DNA of 64,000 nt from Lingula anatina (Eukaryota > Brachiopoda > Lingulata > Lingulida > Lingulidae), in contig NW_019774836.1 of NCBI RefSeq assembly GCF_001039355.2, positions 285,584 through 349,583 of the forward strand, in the 5' to 3' direction. The notes beneath the pieces are model-generated. The model was not told where the DNA came from and searched no databases. It saw nothing but the letters and a program-made list of their open reading frames with translations. Below are positions 10,085 through 21,300 of the stretch, piece by piece. The translations under genes were made by a program, and so were the position numbers. Within the stretch, counting starts at the first letter, position 1. Every line of letters begins with the position of its first letter.

Positions 10085-13000
10085 ATGGAGTACCTTACCA
10101 AACAATGTAGGGGATTGGAAGGCTTGACTGCGGAAGAAATGTCGAGACGGTTGCGACAAAATCAACTGTTTGTTTATTTGAACAACAATATAACGACACC
10201 TGTGCTACAGAACATAAAACAACTTCTAACTGGAATCCATTTAGGAGACCGAGAATTGGAAAGTTGTGAAACTCCTTACGACATTCTGAATGCCTTGCAT
10301 AACCGGTTTGTTGTAACAGTTGGACGTTATGAGAAGCTCAAGGAACTTTTGAAAGATGCAGGTGTAAAAAAACTTGTGAAAGATGTTGAGAAAGCTGAAT
10401 ATGACATAGAGGAGATATCCAGAAGAGGTTAGTGCAATAAAGCTTTCATCTTGTACCATGTTCATTGGAATGGTTCAGTTTTGACAGTATTATCTAATTT
10501 CACATTCCTAAGTCTGAGAAATGATGGATAAACTAAAAGAGGATTTCTCATGGGGTCTCAAAATGAAAAATAAATTTATCAGATATTTTTCGAGTTTACA
10601 AAATTTGAATGAAATAGTATGTTATCACCATTTGATAAAGGGTAGAATATATCAGTTCAACGTGTTAAGGGGTGGAGTCATGTTACTTAATCACATTGTT
10701 ATAGGGGGCAGATATGTTCAGGGATCCAACCCGTTTGACTCATGCTAGAAGGGATGACCATCTTGGGGGAAAATATTTGTGTTAACTTTGAGACCCTTTA
10801 CCATGGTGTTTCTCAATTTTCCGAAGACCGCCCCTCCTATATACTCACAACCTCTGTTACATGTTTTGTGTCAACATATCCGGAAGCTCTACATGCTGCA
10901 GATAAGATCTTTTTTGTTACATGTAGTTGCCAGGGCTGTTAAACGTATGAGAAACATATAATCAACACACAATCTTTGTTACCATTATAAACATCATACT
11001 TTTCGTAATCTTTCTTTCTTTTATCTTTCCCCATGAAGTCTTTCACGATGATCCTTCCCATGTGAAAGCTTTGAAAGAGCATTACGATGATACCTGCTCA
11101 GCACTCCGGAAAGGTTCGACACTTGCTGATGTAACAGAAGTTCTCAAACGTCACAAAATCCTAGACGATCAGCACCAAATAGGAGGTCCTGGTCCTGAGG
11201 CAGCACGGCAACTTTTGATCACTGTTGTGAATAAAAGAAACAAGGGTCTAACAGCGATGACTGTCTTGGCTTGTGCACTAGAGGATACAGGTCACATGGA
11301 GTTGGCATATGATATACTGGCTGCACATTACTCACGGGAGAGGGAGGCAGGTTGGAATGTTCAGACCCTTATCGGTAGGAGGAAAATACTAAGTTCATAC
11401 CTAGAGCTAACTGAAAACCTCCCTGAACCAGACCTTCATCTTGTACTCGATCATCTTGTCAGCAAAGGCGCGGTCAGTAAGGATGAAAAAGCCGCCATAC
11501 TTCAGCAGCCTTCCAGAGTGGAGAAAGTCCAGGAGATGCTGGACACTCTACTGTCAGGGGACAGGGAGGAAGCTGTCGATGCCCTTTATAATGCTCTGCT
11601 GCTTGTTGAGCAGGATGACATGGCAGAGGACATGTTCTGTAAGTTAACTGTAATGCTTAATGCGTAAATATATCCAGTTGTATTTACATGTTTATTGTAT
11701 AACATATGAAGGGGTCCCAATTCGTATTATAAGCCAGGAAAGATTTGTGCACCGAGCATATGCTGCGAATTTGACGTATGAAGAGGAACCTTAATTGAGA
11801 TAATCGTGTCGAGTCATTTAGACGACAGAAGTAAACCTGTATGCATGTAACATCGATAATTTTTATTCACATTTAGTTGTTGGACTTATGTTTTCTTTCC
11901 TAGCTAATGGCATCGACTTGTGAGTTAAATTCATGAAATAACGTAAGCAGAACTGAAGCAGAACTGCAGTGAACGCATGCATTAAATGACGCATGTTAAA
12001 TACCACATTCCGTTATCCATCAACTTTTATTTGAGATGTGTTTTCTAATATTCCAGTCGGTTGGATCTGGTTGGAGAGGGAGCTTCAATCCAGTTACAGA
12101 CGGCATCTTGATCACCTAGCCCGCGAGATCAGCGTCATAAACAAACCCCTTGAAATATTCCGCATTATAGATCCTCCATCCACCAGTTCACAGCCAACAA
12201 CTGCCACTCGTAATACAACAGAGGATCGTGTGGTCCCCTGGAAGGTCACTGATTCCAGACATGGCAGATTTCTGAAGTCCTTAATATGTGGGCAGTGGGT
12301 AAACTCCGGCGCTGAATCTGGACAGAGGAAATGGGGAGATTACAAGGCAGTCATAGACATAGAAACCCTGGAAGAGATTTGGACAGAGGAAATGGGGAGA
12401 TTACAAGGCAGTCATAGACATAGAAACCCTGGAAGAGATTTTAGGGTAAACTTGTCTGAGACTTTTAATGATAAATTTTTTAATTGAGTTCAGCTACATA
12501 TAATATTGCTACTCTCATTTAGATACAAACTATGAAAGATATCATATATGTCAAGATTCTGTTTTATCTTCCGATGTGTTGTATTCGGCGAAACCCAGTT
12601 GTATACGCATAGCATTGTGTCCCCACGACGAAAATTTTAAGATTAATTTCGGTAAATGAATGTGAATAATTGTCGTCAACTTTAATTTGATTACATGTAC
12701 CCTGTAGAAGCCATGCAATGAAGCGCGGGCAGACGGTGCTGGAGATCTTGGCCAGCATGCCAGATGTACCCAAGGAAACGCTGTTCATTCTTAACGTGAC
12801 CCAGCGCCCAGACCTGAAAACCAAGTGGAAGCGTTTGCTGACAGGGAAAATTTTTCCTGATGCCAAGGTTCTACTTTTTGAGGGCAGTGACGGTAGGTTG
12901 ACACGTGTACTGGTGCCGTTTGCGTTCTTTCTAACTCAACAGGTATCTCTCTCCGCCCCTACCTATCATTAACATTTAAGAACATGTAATGAATAAATAC

Positions 13001-13778
13001 ATATTATCACGGTGATGTAATTTTTGTCATGTATTATAATTTTGTGTAATTTGGGACATTTTGCATTTTCTCCGCCTCAATTTAGAGTTTTCGGCCTGCG
13101 TAAAAACGTTAAAAGTGCATCTGAAATCTTTTGCACAAAAAGAAAACAATGATCATGACAAATGAAGGATAACATGAATTGAAAAATAAATCAATTAATA
13201 AGAAAATAAATAAAGAGTGAATATTTACTTTCAGACCAGGGGATAAAACGAGGAGGGAAAAAGAGGAAACTTAATGGGTGTTCGTGTGAGCTCAATGGGG
13301 GTAAGTACACACGTTTGTAAAGATACTGTGTTTTGGGATGTTTTGTGTCAATATGCAGAATAAGTATAATGACGTATTGAATTGTAAAGACATAGCCTAC
13401 ATTGTGTGTTTTACCTGTACAACAAAAATGAATCCTCTTTGAAGTTTCAGCATACTAATACACCTTGTTTGACTCTGAACTCATGATACATGTAAAACAC
13501 CTCTATATTTGATACATTTAAGTACTATAACGTAAGGGGTCAATTTGGTTTAATATGGAAATTACCCCTTCTTATTATCAATATACAATAATGGTTACCT
13601 ACATTATTCCAATTGATCAAATATGTTTTATTTGAATGATGTTTCATAACTTTAAAAAGTATCTGCAACTAAAATATTGTAATATTGTAAAGTATTGTAA
13701 GTATTATAAACTGTTTGGGTATTTTCAGAAGGAATAGGGGCCCAGGGCTCAGCGCTGAATTTCTGTCCCGTTTCGTAG
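10085..13778 (+). CDS. DED-CARD-CARD death-fold protein
   Basis: Six exons fit by phase: 10085-10427, 11039-11638, 12057-12445, 12708-12892, 13235-13300 and 13729-13778 (stop TAG). Exon 1 encodes a death-effector-like fold: its second half (YDILNALHNRF, then LKELLKDAGVKKLVKDVE) follows the DED helix 4-6 pattern. Exon 2 encodes two CARD-like helical bundles, about residues 125-215 (LADVTEVLKRHKILDD to ELAYDIL) and about 235-310 (LVSKGAVSKDEKAAIL to ALLLVEQDDMAEDM). The C-terminal part is unrecognised and ends basic. Such proteins are cytosolic adaptors in apoptosis or inflammation; that role is inferred. Exon 3 carries a 61-bp tandem duplication that shifts the frame. Without it, exon 3 ends in phase 2 and exon 4 joins cleanly, giving about 523 aa. 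The 3' end converges on the ROCO-RHIM gene. Confidence 0.7.
12319..12440 (+). repeat. Perfect 61-bp tandem duplication inside a coding exon
   Basis: Positions 12319-12379 and 12380-12440 are identical. The unit starts TGGACAGAGG and ends GAAGAGATT. 61 is not a multiple of three, so the second copy is read in another frame and reaches a stop 60 nt past the donor site. Removing one copy restores the phase needed by the next exon. Absence of any divergence points to a very recent mutation or an assembly or cloning error. Confidence 0.9.
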
Positions 13779-14206
13779 ACAATGACCTAGGTACTGTCAC
13801 GTTGTAGTTAGAAAAGAAAGAAAAACGATCTGACTGAGGGTAAGAGGACAAAAAACCCTGGCTTCAGTATTGGTCAGTTGGTATTTTCAATGTGAAGGGA
13901 AAAAGCTGCTGAGTGAATCTTCAATATGTGACTGAAAATCGAAAAAAGTCTGTTCATAGGATACATAGAAAAGGCCATTCTGATCATAGTGGGGGGTGAA
14001 AGATGTATATATAATTTTCATTATTTTAAAATCACCTTAGAGTTTTGAAACCGTAGTAAGCACTTATTCTAGCAAGGGTGATCACAAAGTGCATTTGTAA
14101 AATGCCTTTCAATACCATGTGATGACGCAACCTGAAATCGCTACAGAAGATTTTAGTTTGCACGAAGTAGCCAGTAACATGAAAGTGCCAAAAAAAGAAA
14201 CATTAT

Positions 14207-14415
14207 TAACAGTGTATATACCATGGTTTGCTACTTATACCCCCCTTTCTACTGCATCCGTCAATGAAAGGGTTGCCGTTTTAGTTTGCTTGTGTTATGC
14301 ATGTGTCATGCAAACATTATAAACAGTGTATATACAATGATTTGCTTCTTATACCCCCCTTTCTACTGCATCCGTCGTTTTTTGTTTGCTGGTGTAATGT
14401 ATGTGTCATGCTGTA
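14207..14415. repeat. Two-copy tandem repeat of about 115 bp
   Basis: The unit with ACAGTGTATATACCATGGTT, the phrase TACCCCCCTTTCTACTGCAT and a GTGTCATGC end occurs at about 14210-14315 and again, shortened, at about 14325-14411. It is non-coding. Confidence 0.7.
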
Positions 14416-16980
14416 GTGAAGTTGATATCAGATGGAAACACGACTAGTAGAAGGGAAAAGTCAAATTTGGCTCTGACCGCAAAAACATCGGGTCATTCAT
14501 AATGGTGTTGTAAGACCTCGCATCAACGCCGGTGGAGTTCCTCGGCCTCCTGCAACAACTTCACAATGACAGAATTGTGAGGGTTAATTTTCGTATTTGA
14601 TCGGTGAGTCAATTTTTTCCCATCACATGGCCATCGTGAAGGCATCTTGTCAAATATTGTAATCTTTTTTTAGAGTGGTAATCAGTGCCTTCTGATAATT
14701 TTTCGCCCCAAGAAGACGATAAAGAGACAAAAAGTTGACCGAATATCTAATAATGCAACACTACAACCTAATGACATCGTTTAACCACCTTTTTTATTGC
14801 ACGATGCCAACTGGATGGTTTCACGGTTTCGGCGACGCCAAATTTGAGTAGCTTAGGTGTTTTACATGTGCCATAGTTACGTGGGCATGAAAAAAGGCTC
14901 GTAGTGTTTTTCTCGGTCAGCCCTGGGTAACTCCCAGTTCTGTCGTGTGAAACTCTGAGCAGCATTTGTGTTTCCCTGAGTATAGTAGACCCATAAACTA
15001 CTATAAAACCCGCGACGTGTTAGGGTAACTTCGTATGCGTATAAGGTATATATAGGCCTACCTTTGATCGACCTTTGGGTATAGTGGGCCTACTTGCTTC
15101 GACCGTTGATTGGCTTGGGACCAAATTCGTGCGATATTCAAAACTTATATTATTATATCCATCTGGTGTCAATTTTGAGACAGTGTGAGAGAAACTTTTG
15201 GGATATACGGTTATTAGATATTCTGTATGCTTTATAGTAATTTTTGATTCAGTTAACCCTGTAAATTATTGTACATGTATTTTCCTTGGCGGAGGTCTTT
15301 GTTTTATGTTGGAGTGCTGTTGCTGGTGTATATGTATTTTTACTGCAATTCGTTTACATGTTTGTGCTTCAATCAGAAGAAGTAACATTACAAGTGTGAT
15401 AGAAAAAATAAAAGCCCATTGAATAAGAAACCCTTGACTCGTCAGAACATACATCAAACTGGAAACCACCAACACACCCCAGTGGGTAATACAGTGTTTA
15501 TTTTATTACGAATGTCACATGTATATGAGTTTGAAGCGTGACGTCATGAGCAGCTATTTAACCCGACTGGCCGGCAAAAAAGTTACTTGTACACATGGGA
15601 AAAAAAAACATTGTACAACCTTGGCTGTGGGAAACGGTAAATTGGATTCCTGCCAATATTTCAAGGCGCAGACAACGACAACGCATTTATTTGTCCGGTT
15701 ATCATAGAAAAGATTGTTTAAGTTAAAACCCTAGCATATACTTACTTAATGCATTTAAAAAGGTGAAATAACACTATGATGTATTGACTGTGAGTCCGGT
15801 CTATCCAGGCTGTGTTAGTGACACATGCGCAACCTTATACTACTTATTACGTGTAGCATGTGCATGTATCTCTGTGGTAATTGAGTGGAGCAGGAATTAA
15901 AATGGAACAATATTTATTTCTCCATGGAGAAGTAGATGTCTGTAACAAAAATAAGGGAGGCAGATGTTTGTACTTGAGTAATTATTCTAATAAATGGGGC
16001 TTTCAAAAATAGAAATGCTTTATTCTTTTGATAACTGGTTAAAGTGCGAAATATTCTATTTGATGCAGAATAATGTAACATTCAAACCTATTTCGATCTT
16101 GTTTCAGGTAAATGTGAGTTCACTCGAATGTCATCTCATCCCCTTCTATTTTTTATACGAAAATAAGTTTCGAAATGAAATTGTGAGGCCATTGATAAAC
16201 ATTTTAGACAAAGTTCTTCCTTTTTTGAGGACTAAATTTTGTGACTAAAGTCTCGGATATAACAATATTATAAAATCAAAATAATATCATTCATCATATA
16301 TAAGTAACAACAATATTGTGATAAATAAAACTGATAAATATAAATAGCAGTATTCTTTTATGTCAGTCGGTAAATGTGGACGCATCAACAATGCCGATTT
16401 GTTTATTAGAATGCACACACAGACACATACATACGGCTTTTTACCTTTGGTTAAAGCAAAAACATAACTGACAAAAATAACAATTCTTTAGAAAAATTCT
16501 TCAGAGGAACTCCACAATCAAATGTCATGTGCTATTTAAATAATTTTAAAGTAGAAGCCTACCAGCTTTAAATACATAATGATACATATCTGTAAGCAAT
16601 TAAGTTAAATGAATTTTCAGCCTTCTTCGTCAGCTAACATACTTGTATATGAATTATTCTGAAAAAATAAATATTTACCCTACTGCAGCATTTCCGCGAA
16701 TGAATCTATGTATAAAAACAACAGAATTTAGAAAGAAAATGGAATGAATTTACCCCAATGACGCAGCTTGCCGGCAAACGTTCCTGATTTGGGGACGGTC
16801 ATATTACAGGACGATGAAAATGGGCCCCACACGCCTATATTACAAATTGCACTTGAGAAAGAAGGCTGCGGTCATCATATTTTGAAAAAAAAAAAAAACA
16901 AACGTATCATAAGTGAAGCCTCACCACTCTCTACTACAGTAAAAGAGGAACAGGGTGTGGTGATAATATAACCCTAACCA
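14416..16980. other. No recognisable gene (intergenic)
   Basis: AT-rich sequence between two convergent genes. Short open frames (for example 15198-15422 and 15994-16248) have no domain-like composition and no paired splice sites. A short minus-strand run near 14519-14566 looks faintly exon-like but is too short to support. Confidence 0.45.
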
Positions 16981-16982
16981 TG

Positions 16983-17134
16983 GGCGTCCGCGGGGGGGGG
17001 GGGGGGGAAGGAAGGAAGGGGTCACTTGACCCCCCCCCTGGAATTTTGTAACTGCATTTTAAAGCGGGTACCCAGACAATCATTATTCTCCCTTCAATGA
17101 CTTTGACCCCCCTGGAAAATTTTCTGCGGACGCC
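16983..17134. mobile_element. Short foldback element with GGCGTCCGC ends
   Basis: GGCGTCCGC at 16983-16991 is mirrored by GCGGACGCC at 17126-17134. Between them are poly-G/poly-C runs and two similar GACCCCCC..CTGGAA words. About 150 bp with short inverted ends and no coding capacity, so MITE-like. Short TAACCCTAACC words flank it on both sides. Confidence 0.4.
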
Positions 17135-17497
17135 AATGACCCTAACCCTAACCTGTGACAGCCAGAGCGACTGCCATGAGTTACTTTTGGCTGAGCAAAG
17201 GGGATATACATTTATGTACAACTCCTGGGATTGAGTTACACATTGCATTACCTTAAAACTGAGCTTTCTTCGTAATGTCACATGGTCTATCTCCACACCT
17301 GAGATACTTGTACAATTTTTGACAGTGTGTTTGAGGGTGGGTGGATGAGATGAAATAGCACCATTACAGGGTACATTTATAAACCTTACATTAAAAACTG
17401 AGACGAGTTTGTAGATGGGTCGTCTAAACCTAATTTATATTCTAATATATTGTCTCGACCCTTTCCACCACCTTGCTATTAAAGACCGTACGTGGAG

Positions 17498-18350
17498 GAC
17501 TGTGAACATTTAATTCACCTTTAATAAATATCAAAGACACACAATGAGTATAAGGCCTGAACATACTTGTTACGAAATCATCAATAACGCGATGAACTAG
17601 AGATTTCAAATATTGCAGACTGGTCAATAACTATGGCAGTTGATAATCTGAGACATCAGATTTTGTCCGTAATTTCTACTCTTCTTCATCAGCATCAATG
17701 CAGTTTCAACCCAAGTTATTCTTCATTTTACCCCTATTTTTCTTTTCAAATTGGTCACCTAAGGTCGGTATCGAGGTCCCAGTGTTCAACATCACTCGGC
17801 GGCTCAGCCAGGTACTCGGGAACTCTCTCCATGATGTTCCCATTCCCCACCTGCACATACTGACAGTTGTTAATGTTGTTGTGCGTGCAGTATGTTGTAT
17901 TGTAGTGATGGTGGTGGTGATGGTAATGGTGGTGATGGTGACTTGACGGATCCAGTGAAGATTCCTGATCGTTTGCCTCGTCTTGTTTTGTACACTCTGA
18001 AACGATGATATTTTTCTCTGAATAAAATTTATTTTGGTTCACGTCTGTTGGTGGTGCTATCATACGCCAACTAACTTACTCACTAAATGAATAAATGAAT
18101 ACAAATATTTTTTTAAAAAATTTACATAACACATGTATCAGCCCTGTTGAAAATGTGAAAAGACGAAATAAAACATCCTTATTAAGTTACATGATAAAAG
18201 TGAATTTTTATATAATATTTATTTGTACAATACATTTTTCATTTAATTTGTCGACACTCACCATTTGAGGATTCTTGTTTTAGCTGCGAGCTAGACAAGT
18301 AATCGCGTACGACTCCATACATGTCTAGAAGTAAATTAGTAGAAATCAGA
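17498..18350 (-). repeat. Segmental duplicate of 1-880
   Basis: This is the 3' end and flank of the ROCO-RHIM gene, homologous to about 1-880. It shares both terminal exons, their intron and 3' sequence such as AATATCAAAGACACACAATG. Divergence is spread through intron and exons. Confidence 0.8.
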
Positions 18351-21300
18351 ATAAACTAAAATAAGCAGAAAATATTCTGATAAGTAAATAGAGATAAGGA
18401 ATTGCCAAGTATTTTTTCATTAATAAAGAAAGTGTGATGCATTAATACGACTCAGAACCACGCTCGGCTGTCACCTTGATTGGATAGTAAACGATTGTCG
18501 TAAAATCGCTAAATGATATTAAAACCGGGTTCATAAACTTGAAAACCACCTAGGACAACCTTAGACTGCCACATTAATCCAACACAATGCAAAAATAAAC
18601 TATAACAAGTGGTTAAAGCCTTCAAACCGAATGTCGTAAAGTCCCCATATACCTCCATAGAGACAATAAAATAGAGTCAGCTTGTGAAACAAAAGTCGAC
18701 CAACTTAAACATAATAATCGAAATAAAATACTGCCGGGCATCGGAGCGGCCTAAAACTTGGCACGCTTACCGCAAATACTGCAGGCTACATCATCCCGTC
18801 GCTCGTTTTTAACTTCCGTGCATGGCATACGCACAATCAAACCGTATATCCAAATTCCACCTCTGATGTTTATATCAGTCCACTCTAACCTACCATTACG
18901 AAAAAGAAGCCATGCCATTGGACAATGCAACCTCTGCGGTTACGTCATTTCCTGAATTGGATTGTAGAGAGGACTGATATAAACATCAGAGGACTCTATT
19001 TTATTGTCTCTATGGAGGTATATGGGGACTTTACGACATTCGGTTTGAACCACTTGTTATAGTTTATTTTTGCATTGTGTTGGATTAATGTGGCAGTCTA
19101 AGGATGTCCTAGGTGGTTTTCAAGTTTATGCACCGGGTTTTAATATCATTTAGCGATTTTACGACAACCGTTTACTATCCAATCAAGGTGACAGCCGAGC
19201 GTGCTCAGAACGTACTTCCATGACAAAAAAAAATCTACATATACAAAACCCAAAAAATTAACCAAAGTAACAGGCACATGACTTCGTTGGAATACACCCA
19301 AGGCTCAAAAACATGCTGATATGTTTTAATCCACTTTTTAAAAATTTAACTAGAAGGCATGAAAGTACATGTTGTATGCTTGTGCGTGCACGTGCACCAT
19401 TACCTGCATTATACATCTCTGGATACTGAAGACACGCTGGAACCGTCTCATCCACAGGGGCGTTATCGTAACAGGGGATAGAGGGAACTGATGTCGCCCC
19501 AGCAACAAGGCGTCCCGACACAGCAACGTCATCATCCTGTTAGGAAAACGTCAGATGATGTAAGGTAACCCTCTCTCTCTCTCTCTCTCTCTCTCCTTTA
19601 TAAATGAGCATCAGGTGTTATCTTCAAAGACATCAGAGCTCATTTCGCCCATATCGATGTTTCGTGGGCGCAAACAGTTTTTTATCAAAGTAAAGAGAAG
19701 TTTGTAATTGACTGTAAACGAGAAAAACTGGCCCTATCCTTTAATACACTGCAGCGCACTATATACTACCTGTAGCTTCTTTGTAATAAAGGCGTCTTAT
19801 TAGACACTTAAGTATTGGAGTGGTAATAGCTCCAAGTTACGATTTTTGTTGGAGGAACTTATTTGTAACTTTGAGGGCATAACATATTTTATTAAGTCCT
19901 TTCCTAAATTTTTAACTCCTGTTTTCGAGCGCCGCCTATGATCAAAAATAGCGAGTGAGGTTAATTGGAAAAAAAGAAAATTTTTATAGTAAATTCGTGT
20001 ACATAACACAAATGATAAAATTGCCTGCTGGAGACCGGTGTGACAAGAATGGTAGTCCTAGAGATGGAAGTCCGGGGTCCCACATGAGGATAAGTCGTTG
20101 TATCGAGGTTAGTATATGGGACGAATGTCACCTGTACAGAGTGATGACAACGGACAACTGAACCTAGCGGATTACCATTCCTGTCACACCGGATACCCGC
20201 GAACCGTCGACTTTGCGAACCAAAACTTACAGGTCTGTTAGTGCACACCCAGTTCCACTCCTCCTTCTTGGCCCGAGAGCCCTCGATCTGAGACCTGATA
20301 CACCCGGGACAGATGTAGTAGATGTTACACGCCTCCCCCGGACACTGGTCAAGCAACCCTTGCATCGTGGTCACCATGGTCTTGAGTTCCTCCCAGAGCT
20401 TTCCCAAATCTTTGCCTCTCACGGAGACCTGGAGAACGCCGTCGTTGTGGTACTGAAACCGTTCCACGAACACCTGTGATGGCCAATGAGGAAAGGTATT
20501 TAACTGTTGAAATGTGATACAAATTCAATGTAAATATTAATATCACATAATGTGCTCTTCAATGATGATAAATTACATGGAAATAGAATGGTGATGGTAA
20601 ATAAACGTTAAAAAGGTAAAAATGAATAGCTTGATGCTCGTTACACATTTCAATGGATTTTCCCCATATTTTTGCTAAGTTAATAAAACATTGATGCACT
20701 TTCAATAATATTTAAAAAACAGAATAAAAAAAAAAAATAAATCAGTTACGGTTTCATGGGAAAATATTATCCACAAATCTGCTGGATTAAACTTATGTGT
20801 GCAGTACCGCACCCTTCCGTCAGAGGTCGCTTTGAGCTAAACATTTGTTGACTTATGATTCTGCATATATGTGGCGACACTATACCTTAATATCGCCAAG
20901 GCTCATGTAAAAACCTTCGCTCCAGTCTCGTCTTGGTAACTGCTTGTACGGTCCCTTGGAATGTGTGAGGACCTAGAATTATATTTTTTTACCATTTAAT
21001 TTAGAGAATTGTAACTTAAAAGTATCACTAATTATAAAGTGAACATATCACAAAATTAAAAATACAAAAATCTTTCAAAATATCTTGATAAGGCTAACTT
21101 TTGAAAGGGACGTACCTTTCAATTAAAAACACATATTTATAAGTAGAGGTTTTATATAAAATGCTGTATTTAAAAGTTTCAAATATAAAGAAACCTCGTG
21201 TAAGTTTCAAAAATGTTAAAACTTGAGCATCAAATGATGAACATGTACATGTCACAATGACAATTAACAGGCATAACATGTCTATGACACATGCTTAAAT

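Noticed and set aside
14519-14566. Minus-strand VIVKLLQEAEELHRR followed by a stop, resembling a terminal exon
   Set aside because: Only 15 codons, weak acceptor, and no partner exon nearby.
16968-17155. TAACCCTAACC words resembling telomere repeats
   Set aside because: Only two to three units each, flanking a small foldback element; far too short for an interstitial telomere array.
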